A stretch of 64,000 nucleotides of DNA from assembly GCF_027942865.1 (NCBI RefSeq), contig NC_134509.1, positions 24,052,697 to 24,116,696 of the forward strand. Direction: 5' to 3'. The DNA is from Odontesthes bonariensis (taxonomy: Eukaryota; Chordata; Actinopteri; Atheriniformes; Atherinopsidae). The notes beneath the pieces are model-generated. The model had not been told where the DNA came from, did no database searches, and saw only the letters and a list, made by a program, of their open reading frames with translations. Positions 1 through 13,378 of this stretch are shown here, piece after piece; position 1 is the stretch's first letter, and each line of letters opens with the position of its first letter. The position numbers were made by a program, and so were the translations under genes.

Positions 1-730
1 AAAAAATATATATATATCTATGATTTGTTCTTGAATGTTTGTACTTTACCGTAGCACCTGATTGTATTTTAACTGCCTTAACCCCTTAGCATTCCTGGTG
101 ATTTGCCTGAAGCAACGCCTGCAAACTGCACTTTTTCTTAAACGATCACTGTAGATTATTCTACAGGAAAAACTACACATGAGCCTTTTCCTCATGGCTT
201 GAAGGAAGCCTCTCTTTGAGCTGGGCTCCGTTGACCAATAGGAAAGAAATGCGATGGAGCGAGGGGAAGCGCTTTACGCAGGGCCTGGCCATCATTGGCT
301 GAAGCTGTTGTAGAAATCACCCAGCAACCTGACTGCTGAAACGGGACATGTTTAGTGAGGGGGATGAATGCGTGCGGCTTTCAAATAAACACAGAAAACA
401 GGATGTTTGATGGCATTTCGTGTCGTGTGGATGGAAATAATTAATTACGCAAAGAAACATCGTGTTATTTCGATGCAGCAACATTTACGCTGCATATTCA
501 TGCCTTTGGTGGACCTAAAGTGAGGATTTTGACCAAAACATTTGTACTGGGCTCGTTCTCCTGATGGATACGGACAGAAAGATATTGGAGGTGTTTCTGT
601 GCCAGAGGGCGACGAACGTGGTATCAATAATAGTACTAATGGGAAAGTGAAGAAGACAGAATGAGGCAGCACAGTATTAGGCTACAGGTGGTGATGGACC
701 AAACGGGTGAAAACGGACAGAGAAGGAAAT
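1..730. other. No gene recognised; probable zfyve27 intron
   Basis: No exon, repeat family or RNA gene is recognised. Because zfyve27 is transcribed leftwards from 3921 and its later exons (third membrane segment, coiled coil, FYVE finger) are not seen anywhere in the window, this stretch is inferred to be intronic. There is a short AT run at the very start. Confidence 0.4.
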
Positions 731-904
731 AATGACAGGTCAGTCTGCTAACCTAACACTACATTACACCGATGCTCCCACCACAACGCACAGTGAAGTC
801 CAACATGTCTCTGTGAGCAGTAGGGGGGTTGGGGGCGCCAGCCTCAGTGTCGGACCGCGACTGCGTTTCGGCCACAGAGGTGCAGGCGCCCGGGCCGGCA
901 TCGC

Positions 905-1020
905 GGGGGGGGGGGGGGGGGTGGGGTACAAAAAAAAAAAAAAAAGAGGGTGAGGGCGGGGTTGGGCGGCACCAGCACCGGGTTTTGCCCGTGCGTGTGT
1001 GTGTGTGTGTGTGTGTGTGT
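905..1020. repeat. Homopolymer and (GT)n cluster
   Basis: Seventeen consecutive G (905-921) are followed by four more G, then sixteen A (930-945), then a (GT)n run ending at about 1020. The G block could form a G-quadruplex and is prone to length error in sequencing. Confidence 0.9.
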
Positions 1021-1580
1021 TGTGATGTCACGAGAGGCTGCATCGTGGATGGGTGCTACGTTCCAGTGAGATGGCTCCAACCACAACTCGCCATGGCTCC
1101 ATCTGATGGTGGAGTTGAGAACTGCACCCCTCTCCACAAGGCATCTCAACACAGTTGTGGCCACTAAGGGCTGATGATTGCTTGAGCTCAAGGGGGGAGA
1201 GATTTGCTTGTGGACGGATCCTTCCACTGTGGAAACTCTTATGGACTGTTTCTTTCACAGTGGAATGCCTGGGAATTACTTACCTGGAAATACGTGTGAG
1301 TGCCTTTGTTGAACACTGCCAGAGAGACTGAGCAATTGAAGATTTCTATTGAAAAGACTTTTGGTTTGAAGAAGATTCATTTAAGTTCCCCTTTAAAGAG
1401 CCACGGGCCAAGATTTATGTTGAATGTTTACAAAGAAGACCTTTGTTTTAAGTTCTGAACTTTGATACCCTTTGTTAACTTCCCCAAGTACAAAATTAAA
1501 ACGTGAAATTTATTTGAAAACTGGTGTCCTCGCACTACTTGAACTGCCCTGCTGATAACTTGCCCCTCGTGGTATCACAG
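1019..1580 (+). mobile_element. Possible solo LTR (fossil)
   Basis: The segment begins TGTGATGTCACG and ends GTATCACA, giving TG...CA ends. An ATTAAA-type polyadenylation signal lies about 90 bases before the right end, followed by a tail that resembles the 3' part of teleost LTRs. No internal coding region flanks it, so it would be a solo LTR. Family (gypsy or other) and exact ends are inferred, and no target duplication was established. Confidence 0.35.
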
Positions 1581-2073
1581 TGTATATATGTCATGGTTTC
1601 CCCATGGCACTCCCCGCATGTTTGAAGTTAAGTTTGAGGGTTAAAACTTGGTTATAGTTATGTTCAGGCAGTGGTGTAGTGGTGCCTAGAGGAGGTGGGT
1701 ATTCTCTACAATACTTTCTAATTTTTTCAAGCAGCACCTGTTACAAATGATAACAACCAATGAGTTCAACCAAAAATCATTCAAGTATCAGCACAAAATT
1801 AGTGGCCTAAATGTGTAAACCTAATAAACCCATCAATTGAAATGGTATCCAATAAAATGCAAAGGCAGGCAGGTCAAAACAAAAATTTACTTTTAGCAAT
1901 GAGCTGTACATAAGAGGAGATTTATAAGTGGGTATAATCTATATACCCCTGAATACCCTGCAAAACACCCCTGCAAGGAGCTAGGGAACACATTGTGTCA
2001 ATAGAGAATCCCCATAGGGATATAAAAACATACACTAGTCTTTTTTTGTGCATGTGTGTGTGTACATTCAGAC

Positions 2074-3921
2074 CTTGATGACGTGCTGTGATTATCCCAA
2101 TACACAACCTTGTAAACAGCTTCTGCTGACCGACAAGCAGAGGACAGCATGTCATCCAGGTGCTTCAACCTGAAGACACAAAAACACACACAGTGTAAGA
2201 ACAACCATGTAAGATGTATTTCACCAGCACATGAACAAATACCATGTAGAAATGTTATATATGCATGCACAGGCAGGCACACAAGTAAAACCAAGCAAAA
2301 CGCTGAACTTTAAGCATATTGCAGGACTGTGGATGTGCGAGAAATTTGTTACTGGGCCTGTCAAGAGCCTGAAAAGTGAAATCCTGAATTTCTCCACCTG
2401 CATCTGGTACACTAGAGGTATTCACAGTTGTATGCATGTGTTGCATGTGTAGACGCTGCGCAATGTCAGCTTCACCACTGCGCAGTGGACTAATAATTTT
2501 GAGTGTTTAGAACTCACCAAGATTATCATATCATAGTGGCTCTGCATGTGTGCTTGCTGAGAGTGCACACCAAAATAGTTTGAAAGAGCAGGAGCCAGTG
2601 GAAAATGGCCAAAACTCAGCTGGCGTGTAACTTCATCACTTTATCAGTGACAACTGAATTTATGGTGCTGGACAGAAAACTACAGTCCAGCCAAAAACAA
2701 GGATAAGTAGTAATGTTGTCTTTGTTAAAAGACTTTGACAGATTTTTTCAATTAGATAATTACAGATTGAATTCTCCACAAAAGGTGCAAGTAAAAGCCT
2801 TAGAAAACCGGTGAGTCTTGCACATAAATGCTTTAAAGCACGTGTATATGTTGGCAACAGCGGATAGTGTTTGAGGCCCCGCACCAAACATGGCTTTTTT
2901 TCTTTTATTTTACTGTGCGGTGGTGATGACAGATCGTAAAGAAGCAGATAATTAAGAACTTGGTCTACAAGCTTGTCTTCTAGGAGACAAAGAGGAGTTA
3001 CATTTCAAATGTGAACGGTCTTCAGCTAAAAGAAAGCCTCAAAGATGAGTGCACACATAAACGGGCAGCTTTCTTAGTACATTAGCGCTGAAACATTAAG
3101 GCCATTAAGGTAATAGCTGACTGAACTTGCCCTGATGTCACCGACATATTTTTTTTTTTTTTTTTGAGAAGATCATCAGCAAAGGATTAATAAAAGCCAG
3201 CAGCTTTCATCTTACAGGTCTTTGACTTCCAGCATGGCCTCCTGTTTGGTGAGATGGACCGTCTGCAGGTCTCGGCGGTGCACAGCATGATAGCGCCTCC
3301 TCTGGAGCTCAGCTTCTGAGGCTCTGCCCCCACACCTGTCCTGCAGGTAACCCAGGGCAGCAGGCGCCGATACGGCAACCGCACCCACTGTGAACCACCC
3401 AACTGTTGCCAGACAGGCAAGCAGAGCAACAAGTTAATTAATTATTCACAAGTCTTTTAGAACATTAGAAGACAGCTGCATCTATACTGATGCCTAATGG
3501 CTACTCGTACCTTCAGTGACTGTGCAAAAGAAGACATTAAGGACTATGCAAACGAGCAGAGAGCACAGTGGCATCTTCCATCTGAGTGATTTTAAAAAAA
3601 GAAAAAAAAAAAAAGCAGAAGACTATGAATACTTCAGTGTAAATATGGAAATCACAAGATGGTCACACAAGCGACGAACACGCATACACACCCGAGCAAG
3701 TAGCGAATGAGCTCCACTGCATCTACAACTGGTTCGAGGAACAGAGCCATTCTCTTGTAGGACATGACCATGTTGAAGAGGTCAAAGTTCGGTGCACAGC
3801 GAGGACTCCCCAACTCAGAGGCATCTGGAGACCCAGTTGTCTCTTTAGATAACGAATGGACCAGCTCACCCCGTTCACCTGAACCCTGGGTAGGATCTTG
3901 GAAGGCTCCGGTATTGTGCAT
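2074..3921 (-). CDS. zfyve27: zfyve27 (protrudin), N-terminal exons; gene continues past the left edge
   Basis: Protrudin is an ER membrane protein that shapes tubules and drives neurite outgrowth through Rab11 and kinesin. Four coding exons are read: 3921-3692 (ATG at 3921), 3581-3511, 3402-3216 and 2169-2074. All have GT-AG borders and matching phases (2, 1, 2, 2). The first exon carries the conserved FDLFNMVMSYKRMALFLEP stretch. The second and third carry the first hydrophobic pair (WKMPLCSLLVCIVLNVFF, then AVSAPAALGYL), followed by the basic segment LQRRRYHAVHRRDL. The fourth matches the protrudin segment before the next hairpin. This order agrees with human ZFYVE27 as I remember it. The second exon is only 71 bases long. 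The coiled coil, FFAT motif and C-terminal FYVE finger are absent because the gene leaves the window. The coding exon begins at 3929 with 8 bases of 5' UTR, so a noncoding first exon lies upstream. The donor at 2074 (GTCTGA) is weak. Confidence 0.92.
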
Positions 3922-4499
3922 CGTGATCCCTGACACAGTGAGAAAAAGACAGCAGAGGATTCAAAAGCTGAAGCAATTTAAAAGGCTAAAAAAAAAAAAC
4001 TTGACTTGTAAATGTCACCCACGCACTGAGGAGATGTACTTTCTTATAGTAGAGTTCAGCACTTAAAGCCTTCAAACGAGCAAAAGCAATGTAACCTTAT
4101 GCGATGTTATGCTAATTTCTAATCCATTTTCAGGCACAGATCATATACAATGTATGTATGCTATTACAAATCACTCTCAAATGGATTATTTGAGAAGTGG
4201 AGATGTACCACAGCACCAGCATACAGAACATTTAGTTTTGTTGGAATATGTTACATGGAACATACACAGTGCAAAAATGTCTTTTAAGCACCTCGTTTTT
4301 TTTCCTTTATATTTTGCTTTCAAGGAGGGATTTTGCTTTTTTTTGGAAATAAAGTGGTCTTGAGCAATGGTTCTCCAGGCTTTCAGAAGGTATTTTAAAG
4401 TCACTCACTTTCAGTCCAGCCCTTGAAAAGAATGAGCTATGTCAAGGCTTACAGTTCTCCAGGCTTTCTGGACATTGGCTGCTTTTTTCCTCATTTTCA

Positions 4500-4740
4500 G
4501 TCCAGTTCTTGAGAAAAGGCTGAGCCATGCCAAATGACACAAGAAGTGGACTGAAAATCAGTGGCAACAGGTCTCATGGAAGGATGAATCCTCCCCAGAG
4601 CCCGGACCTCAACATTACTGAAGCAGTGTGGGATCATCCTGACAGAGAACGGAACTAAAGGCAGCCGTAATCCAAAGAAGAGCTTTGAGATGTCCTTAAA
4701 GAAGCCAAGTCAGCCCAAAAATCAGCCCAAGTATTAAGCA
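4500..4740 (+). mobile_element. Tc1-like deletion derivative, copy 1
   Basis: The sequence encodes a broken Tc1-type transposase tail (PQSPDLNI, AVWDH). It is fused directly to the more N-terminal WTENLWQQV/WRDE block, so the middle of the transposase is missing. The copy at 45170-45600 has the same fusion. Both are nonautonomous remnants. Confidence 0.7.
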
Positions 4741-5154
4741 TCAGCTAAATATATCAGCACATCTGATGATCAAAGTCAAGAGTAGCGAATAGAAGAGTTT
4801 TCTTTAAAGAAAGAAGAAGAAAGAAGAAAGCAACCATTTCACAAGGGACTGTTCTGATTACACAATATATTGGTTTTGTTTAAGTTAATCCATTCTCAAC
4901 GTTGTGTTACTATTTGAATAGCTAACTTCTAAGTCAGTTAATCCTCTTCAAGGTCTCACTTTGTAGTGAAATAGGAAATATAACTAACCACGAATAGCCA
5001 CAGCTGGAAGAAGCCTCCTCCAGCTGGTGCTAATCACCACTGTGGCCTAAGAGCTGCTGCCAAACAGCAGAGCCAGACCCCTGCACATACTGTACATCCA
5101 CAGAAACCGCAGTCCTGCGAAAATTAGCGTCCGGAGGCGAAGAAGACAACTTAC

Positions 5155-5335
5155 TCCGAGCAGAGAGAGTCCAACAACAGCCAAACTTAATGTAGCAGCG
5201 GAGGAGCTGAGAGACGATCAGGCAAAACTAGCGAGTCCCACCGACATCATAAGCCTGCAGGAAGGAAGAGCCCTCAGATGTGGCCGGCTCGGTCAACATG
5301 ACCGCAGCCTCCCTCCCTGCGTGTGCAGTAACCTG
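5155..5335 (-). other. zfyve27: Candidate 5' noncoding exon of zfyve27
   Basis: On the minus strand a GC-rich segment ends at 5155 with a consensus donor GTAAGT. It lies upstream of the first coding exon of zfyve27, whose acceptor is at 3930-3931, so a spliced 5' UTR exon is expected in this area. The upstream limit and transcription start are not defined. This is inference from one donor site and position. Confidence 0.35.
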
Positions 5336-5521
5336 TCCAAACAGAGCGGCTAATCTGCAGAGAAAACACCAGCTGGTTTGCTTATGGAACAAGAAATCTC
5401 CGCTAGCAATGTCTTCTTCGGAGAACGTCGGCTTCCTTGTCTAATCCAGGACGAACAGTTGATAGCAGAGAAGGGGAACAAGTCCAAGACAGTGGATCCC
5501 AGAGTGGGAGGATCATCATCC

Positions 5522-5522
<1 letters not shown>

Positions 5523-5554
<32 letters not shown>
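5523..5554. repeat. (GATA)8 microsatellite
   Basis: Eight perfect GATA units. Confidence 0.95.
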
Positions 5555-5557
<3 letters not shown>

Positions 5558-5559
5558 CC

Positions 5560-7420
5560 AATAAAGATGTCAATATTTGCACATTCAAGAGCTTATTATA
5601 TCCATCCCCAACATAGTGATTATCACATAAATTACCAATTCTGTCTAGTTTCTTCCAAGAGCCTTTGGGATTCTTCGGTCAGCTAACCTGAAATCCCATA
5701 TTTTTTTCCTTTGTCTCTTGTTACCTGTTCAGATGGGGAAAATAAATATTTCTATTTAAACTCAACATGGATGTCACAAAACAACATCTCACTTCTTTGT
5801 GAACTGGTCTTTAGGCCTCCGGTCAGCAGTCCTGTTCACCAATTTTTTTGTTCAAGCCACATTAATTCACTTTTTTTTTTCACACAAACAAATCAAGATG
5901 ACTTATAAACTTTACTTTTGTACACCTCATATGAACAGTCATACATCCGACAACTTATCTTAGTTACTATATGAAAGTCATGCTCGTTCTCTTTTTAACA
6001 GCAATACAAAATGTGTATTTTCCCAAATTGTTTGTTGTATTTGTTGATTTGTTAACTTTCTAATGTACTTGAATAATGCAAATGCTTATTTTTCTGATTA
6101 TGGTTATTCTCAGGTACAAACACTTCGAGTGTGTGCAGCAGAACAGGCGTGATCATCTGATTAAACGTTGCTCTTTACCCTTGTTTATCCAGATAATGCA
6201 TTTACTTTTGAAAACATGGAGTTTTGTACATTTTCAGAACAGTGGAAAAGACTTTCAATAGCCCGTGAATATTAATTGTTGATGAAATGTGATATGAATC
6301 AGGGTTTGAATGACACAAGAGTAAATCTTCAGAAGTTTGGGGAATTTGGGATTAAAACTGGAAAGTTTGGTGTTCATATGTGGCTCAAAGTATGAGGTGA
6401 AAAAAAATCGATGTTGAGAAAACAGACTTGAAAAATACTTATTGTAAGATTTGATTGTAAGATATTGTAAGAGTTTTGATGTCCCCTTTGCAGGAATAAC
6501 AAACTTTCTGAAATTATGTGCTTGAATATGAAAATCAAGGATTATCTTGTCAAATTTGCATTTTTTTACAAAATGACATTACTCATTTAACACACAAATC
6601 AGTTCATATTGATCTGCTTATCACACTGAGAGGTCAGAGTCCTCTATTTGCAAATAAGATGATGAGAAATGGAAGGAGTGTACACTGCTGTCTGTCTGTC
6701 TGTAAAGAAGGAACTCCATCAAGTAACTCTATACCAAGACGAGAAGGCAGCAGGGGAACTGAAGTCAGTGTTAGTGGCATCTAATGTAATAATCAGCTGT
6801 TAACGATCTGTTGAGTAAGTCTGTTCTCACAGCGGTGATCAAACAGTTGTGTTCCTCTGGACGAAAGCTGAGCTTTGTATTTATATTAGAACAAACACAA
6901 AGAAACAAAATGAGAAGAGGAAGAACCACTAAGATGGAATTATTGGAGGAAATGGAGGAGAGCACTTAGAAGTAGACTATCAATTAACACACAACTGCTA
7001 CTTGGGAGCAAAGGCTTTGATGTACTTTGTTGTACTGTGCTCCCTGATCCTTGAACATAGTGTTCTCACTTCAGTGAGATTTAGCCAACAGCACATCATG
7101 ACACATCGGCCCCCTTCCTACATTGGCCTTCCTTCTTATCAACACCAGATAAGTTGGGTGTGATGAGGCATGACTATCTATTTAGATACTGGAATGATTC
7201 AGTTAAGTATTAAATCAAATTTTTAGCAGCTACAGCAACTGATATATAGAGTACTTACAGAGGGAAGTACAGGTACATGTTGTCTTAAGTGCGATGTGTT
7301 TGATGACACAACGATGCAAGTGTGTTGTTTAGTAATGCAGAAAGGAAGTTTTATTATAGATTAACCAGACAAGTAAGTTCAAAATTATGTAGTGTGCGTA
7401 TTTAATGCGTTTTTCACACC
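5560..7420. other. Intergenic, no feature recognised
   Basis: AT-rich sequence between zfyve27 and the zinc-finger gene. Several short open frames exist (for example 6518-6784) but none has a recognisable domain, splice context or codon bias. A TCTG microrepeat lies near 6690. Confidence 0.5.
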
Positions 7421-7422
7421 TA

Positions 7423-7567
7423 CAGTACTGAGCAAAAGCCTTGAGTCACTCTTTATTTCTTTACTTTTTTGATCCAAGATATTTAAAACTCAAGAAATAA
7501 ACCAGTATGGTGTCTACGTATGAAAAACAATTCGGCAAAGATCCACATTTTCTTTTGCACAGCACTG
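7423..7567. mobile_element. Short Tc1-type MITE
   Basis: The left end CAGTACTGAGCAAAAG (7423-7438) is inverted at the right end (reverse complement CAGTGCTGTGCAAAAG, ending at 7567). A TA precedes the left end, as expected of Tc1/mariner target sites. The terminal motif resembles Tc1-family ends. There is no coding content. Confidence 0.6.
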
Positions 7568-7569
7568 GA

Positions 7570-8800
7570 AGTCTTTATTCAATCTAAACTTGTTGATGGG
7601 GACAGCCAGGCGAATGATAAAAGAACACGTCAGAAACAAATGTTTTTGACTGACAATAATCATCTTGTGAGCTACATTTATAGTTGAAAGAACTGTATTT
7701 CAACACAAGAATATGTTTTGTTTGTGTTAAACATACAGTACAGTTGACTGCACAGCACCTACAAGTCTTTGGTTACAAGATTTTTGTTGATGTCCATTCC
7801 CAGTGTCACTGTATATTCTTTATCGTCCTCTAATGGGAACCTGAACGTCTCGAAGCCATCTTTATTTTTATGCTTGATGAGATGAAGTTATTTAAAAAGA
7901 TGATCACGCACAGTTTGAATGAATCTTCTTCTTGATCATTTAATCAGTAAATTCATAGTTTTCCATGGAATCCAGGCATTTTATTGACCCACTCATGTTA
8001 CTTTTCATAGTTCAGCTATGATAATTGTTTATGAGATATCCAGGAGGTCCTTTTCTGCCAGCATCAATACCCATGCATCATGAAAGCTTATTATTTAGCT
8101 CATTTACACCTATTTGTACAAGTAAAACATTATCTATTCAAAAATGGCTAGAAAAAGAAACCCAAAATGGCTCATCTAGTGATTTTATTTAAATTGAAAA
8201 AACCAACAATTTAAAAAGAAAAAAGGGCATTTGGAATGACGTTGAAAGGCTCCACACACTGAATGTCACGAGGTGTCATAAATACTGTTCAGTAATTGTT
8301 ACTAAGTATCACAACTCATTGTTCATCTTCTAATCTAAAGCTGTTCTAATATAGTCCAGCCACAGAGTGTTTTATTGTTTGGCAAGTGCTGATTTAAGTT
8401 TATGTTTAAGCGACTTATTGGTAGGCAGTTAGGATAACTTCATGATAGTTCCATTAATTTGTTAAAATGCTGCTGTGATTTTAAGACAGTACAACTCCCA
8501 AGGAAATACTTTGGTAAATGTATTTATATGAAATCACTCTTATATTAGCCATCACTCAGAAATGTTGAGAACTGATCCTCGGGAGGATTTTTTCAGACTT
8601 ATGTAATCTTTTACTCATGTCCAGTGCCAGAGGTCCAGCTATGAATAAGGAAAATTCTCCACTAAACTCTACTAAATGGCAAATAGAGTTGTTGTTTTTT
8701 TTTTGTGCCTATTTTACATAAAAAAAAGGCCTGCTTTTAAACATTGTGGATACTCCTTAAAAAATAAAAGCACTGATATTGTTACACATGAGGAACTGAA
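7570..8800. other. 3' flank of the zinc-finger gene, no feature recognised
   Basis: AT-rich sequence downstream of the zinc-finger stop codon. It probably holds the 3' UTR near 8800. No other gene or repeat family was recognised. Confidence 0.45.
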
Positions 8801-8803
8801 ACA

Positions 8804-11800
8804 TCACTGCAGCTGCTTACTATGAGAACGCTGGTGGAATTTGAGCCCACCACAGTTTCTGAAAGACTTCCCACACTGTCCGCAGATGTACGGCTTCTCT
8901 CCAGTGTGGATGCGGAAGTGCCGAGTTAATGCTCCAGAGTGACGGAAACACTTGGAGCAGACAGAGCAGGTGTAAGGTCTCTCTCCTGTGTGGATGCGAA
9001 GGTGGGTCTTCAGATTCTCCATGCGGTTGAACTCTCGGCTGCACACTGTGCAGCGGTAGGGGCTGCAGCCCGGTGGGTAAATCTGCAGTCTGGCCTTTTT
9101 GCTTCCTGCTACGGGCTGCGGACATCGTTGCTGAAGCCTCTGCTGGCATTGACCGTAGTGCCGCCGCAGCAAGCTGGGCAGGTGGAAGTTCTGACTGCAG
9201 AACTTACAGGTGTGGAGGGTGGCGACGGGGCGGCTAGCGCGGACCTGGACTCCGTAGACTTGTGGAGGGGCTTGTGATATGACAAGTGGTTCTGCCAACT
9301 GGAAAATGTTTGGAAACTCTGAGGAGACAGACTGAAGATCTGTGGGTGGCGGGACACTCGTGATCGGGTTTGGAAGATGAGCTGTTGAATAATACATAGG
9401 GTTTGGTTAGACTTTGCAAAAATAGGAAAAACATTCCCCTTTTTGGCTTTTTAGTGACTTTGCCTTTAATCACAAAACATTTTTGTGTAAACAAGACATA
9501 AAGGAGTTCAATTTATACTGCATACATACTGTAATTCATTGATGTGTGTTTGTGTGTGAATACATTGAAACTGAACTAAATTACAATATCAAGCATCTAA
9601 TGCAGTAAATTTGGACATTATCATATCTATAATAACTAAAGTAGTTTAATGCCATTCAGAATGCTATGAGATTGTACTGGTGTTGGAAGTCCAGAAGCAA
9701 CAACTGCAGAACCTGAAAGCACGAAATTGATCCATTTTTTTCTTCCACATGGAAGTTTCTGATCGTTTGCTCATGGTCGCTGCCGTAATTTCAGCAACAT
9801 TAAGCCAAACACACCCAGCAAATATAAACAGAAGGTAAACTAGAATCCTATTTCAGACATAAGTGGGACAAGATTCCTCTTCCAGAGGTCCAGCATCTGG
9901 TCTCATCAGTTTCCACATTGTTTAAAAAGAAGAGGGGATGCTGCATAGTGGTAAACATGGCCCCGTCACAAATTGTTTGGGGACATGCTGATGCCATCTA
10001 ATTAAGATGACTCATTATTTTTCATCAAATAGTGGAATGTTTTGCACTCGACATTTGACATGTTTTCTATGTTCAACTGTGATAAATGATTGGTTTGTGA
10101 TATCTGTAAAGAATTGTCTTGTTTTCATTTACATTTTACAAAGTGTGCCTCTTCCACACCTGTCTTGTTGCAGTACAACTTGCTCTTTAATGGCCCTCGC
10201 TGACTTCTCTATGTTTCCCCGCCAGTTTTGACTCCTGCTTGGTGCCTTTTCTAGAAAGTCTTTGATAGCTCTCTCTGCCTGGGAGGATTCCTCATAGCTG
10301 CAGCTGTAAGGAACCTGTTCTGACCTGTTCAAGTCATTAAAACTTGCATTTGAACAACAAAACATGAGCTTTAAATAGAAGATCTAAAAACGGTGCAGCA
10401 ACTGTATAACAAAATACTTGGTCGATTCTAGAAACATGTTGATCTTAATCGTTAGAAAAACCCCAAAACCTACTAGTAAGTACAGATGGAATTCCAGGAT
10501 TGATTTCCTCCAGACAGTTTGAATGTGGGGATGGGCTGTGGTGACTTTGAACTAATTTTAATGGGAAGGATGGAGCGTGAAAAGGCACTGCTAGAATTCA
10601 CTACATCCTACACAGCTGACCTTCAAGTATAGTGAGACAGTATGGGCAAGAAAAAAAACCAACATGATTTTAAAATTCTTGCGTTTCCTGCAACAGATAA
10701 TGCTTGTGTTTCTTATTATAGAGGGTCAACATTTCTTTTTGAAACTATTAGAGGGGATTGATGAATGCTCAGCTCACAATAACATTCAGACATCCCAGCT
10801 GTACCACTGCAACTGCTGGGTCCCCGATTCGTTTCCTCCACTGGCTAAAATAAAAAGCCACGCTTTATTTTGTGTTTAAAACTTCTAGCTCACCGTGAAA
10901 GTTTACAAAAAGATTTTATCAATGAACCTAACCTCGATTTCTTTATTTAAAACCAAATGTAGTCCAGTTCATTATACAAAAGAAAACTGGAATAACGGTT
11001 GTTTATACCTTGGAAATATTGTTATTGCAAAGTGGCACAGAAGCCGAATGTTAGCAATGAGCGATGAACATATTCATAAGACAACAATGAACTTGTTAAA
11101 CTGATTTTTTTTTTTTTATAAAAAAGGTTTGGGTTGAAATATTCTGCTTCATATGGTCAAAACCTTTTACAATCAAAATGCTGCATTCAAAGTCGACCTG
11201 TCAGCCAAGCCAACCCCATTGATAAATGATTTGTTAGGTTTGATAAAGTCCAGCTTAATCGATTCACTGATGAGAATCCCATTGAGGGGGGAAAAAGAGA
11301 AAGGAGAGCTGGGAAGATCTTGCAGAGATGATTGAAATTGGCCCTCTCGTCCAAATTTTCCAGGAAAGAAACTCCTGAAAACATTTTTCTGGATGAACCT
11401 TCACAGACTGTCAACATCACTTTGAGCAAAACTGACTGTGTACTTAAGACTCCTGGTTTCAAATGTCTATAGGGTAAATTCTTAGTGATGTCAAGTGAAA
11501 GACAAACTGTGTTGTAACTAACACTACTGAAGGCCTTACAGTTCAAGTACAGTTCATAGTAGTATTGTCTATAGTGTATTTACAAACCTGCTTTGTGCTT
11601 TTGAATCGTCTACGATTTTTTGACACAGCCAAAATGCTTTTCAAAGAATTTCCACGACATACAAATACCTGAACATGGAATATTTATAGTCGGAGTGGTT
11701 TGCCGGGCCTCATCTTTTATTACATACCCTGATCCAGGCGAGTCTTTGAATCTTGGCTCTGAATCTCTGCCACTTCTGGTGTCCACTTCATGCCCTCCAA

Positions 11801-13224
11801 GCATACATCCTCCTCTTTAATAAAGTCCAGACAGCAAGATGTGGCATCCGTTTCCTCCTCTGGAGCCTCCTGCTTTACAGCGACCTGCTGCAAGGAAGAC
11901 TCGTCAATCATGGAAGGCGGTGTCGAGTCTTGAGCAAGTGGGTCTCGACATACGGGCTTCATGCCTTCTGCCTTCACTGCACACACACTGGAAATCTCTT
12001 CAGTGACTTCTGTAAATGAAACAAAGCAAGCACGGGAATATGTTCCTTTAAAAATAAGTTTATATCTTTAACATTTACTACAACCTCAGAAGTATTATCT
12101 AAATAGTGCATTATCAATTCTAGAATCTTGAGCACATTTAAGTGTCTTTTACCCTAAGAGACCAACCAAAGGCAATCTTAAAAAAAAAAATGTTCCTTTA
12201 AATCTGCTGTAGGAATGGCATTAATGTGGAAAGCTGTTCAGACACTCAGAATTCCAAAGTAAAAATTAAACCGGTTAAAATCACAGGAAATATTATGCAG
12301 ACTGAATGTGCAAGAAGGGGGTCATTCTTATCCATTTGTGCCATTGGATGAAGTTGACGTTTGATTTTTTTTTTTTTTTTTTTTAATTACATTCAGCTGC
12401 AGATGAGTACATTATAGATCAAAAACGTGCAAACTGAAAATGGGAAAAAGGAGATTGAATGCATTTGAAACTTTGGTTTAATGTGCGAGGTTTGTAAAAC
12501 GCTGGTTGTTGCAATCAGTGAGTCATGTTACTTTCACATCTCCCTGTGTGAAAACAGTTCATGAACCAACAGCTGGCTGCGGTTTTGTAACTAGATTTTT
12601 AACACTCTTCTGCACTATGTGAGCTTCAAGGCGTTGTGGTTTAAAGAACAGTAAATGTAACCGTCACACACCTTCAGAGCATCCATTATTTCGTTCTTTC
12701 ACCGGCTCTGACGCTGCAGAATTGTCACATTGTGTCAACGCGTCACGGCTCGATTCGCGCTCTTCACTTCCCCTCACGTATTTATCCTGGAGGTCAGGAT
12801 TAGCGCCGCTACAACTGGGAAGATCACCTCTGACTCCGGCGCTATCCACGCTGCGCCTCTCAGGATTCGGGTTTCTTTGACTACATTTGTGGTGGAGAGG
12901 TTCATTGCTATGCTTTAAAGCTTTGGAGAGTCCAATCGGAGTAGAGCCACCCTCCCTTTCCCCCTTGCGCACAGAGCCCAGCACAGCCTCTGCTCTCCGT
13001 AGCTTTTCTTTAAGAGACTCGTTCTCTCGCTGCAGGTCTCCGCAAATGTCACTCGTTGCGTGCCCTACCAGCGTTTTCACCTCCCGAACTGCGATCTCTA
13101 CAGCTACTTCAAAAGCTCCATGGATCACAGCCACAAGCTCCTCCTGGAAAGACAGCGCAGCCTCAGCTCCGGATGCTTTGGTCACCCACGGTTCCTTCCG
13201 CGTCCCGGTCAGCTGAGGCTTCAT
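8804..13224 (-). CDS. C2H2 zinc-finger transcription factor, three exons
   Basis: The predicted product is a nuclear DNA-binding protein of 470 residues. Exons are 13224-12672, 12009-11728 and 9381-8804. Borders are GT-AG, phases are 1 and 1, and the sum is 1413 bases, exactly 471 codons. Exon 1 holds an N-terminal helical region (SFQEELVAVIHGAFEVAVEI, then a leucine-spaced stretch ENESLKEKLRRAEAVLGS) typical of an unnamed group of fish zinc-finger proteins and likely to dimerise. Exon 2 is acidic and contains two SUMO-type motifs (VKQE, IKEE). Exon 3 starts with one degenerate finger of CX2C...HX4C type, then three canonical C2H2 fingers joined by HTGERPY and HTGEKPY linkers, ending SKQLQ. 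No KRAB, SCAN or BTB domain is seen. I do not recognise a specific orthologue, so no symbol is given. Introns are 662 bases (12671-12010) and 2346 bases (11727-9382). Confidence 0.88.
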
Positions 13225-13378
13225 GGTGCTTTAGGTGGATGCAATTATCTGCTGATTTTAAGCTTCCTCATCAGTGGACACCTTACGTCGACGCTGTTTG
13301 TTTGCAAACTGAATGGTTTCACTTCCGGCGACAACACGCGACACCTACTGGTGTGCAAGTTGAACTACACCAGTTAAT

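Noticed and set aside
759-1258. Several overlapping frames around 759-1258 on both strands
   Set aside because: They arise from homopolymers and the (GT)n tract; low-complexity translations without domain content.
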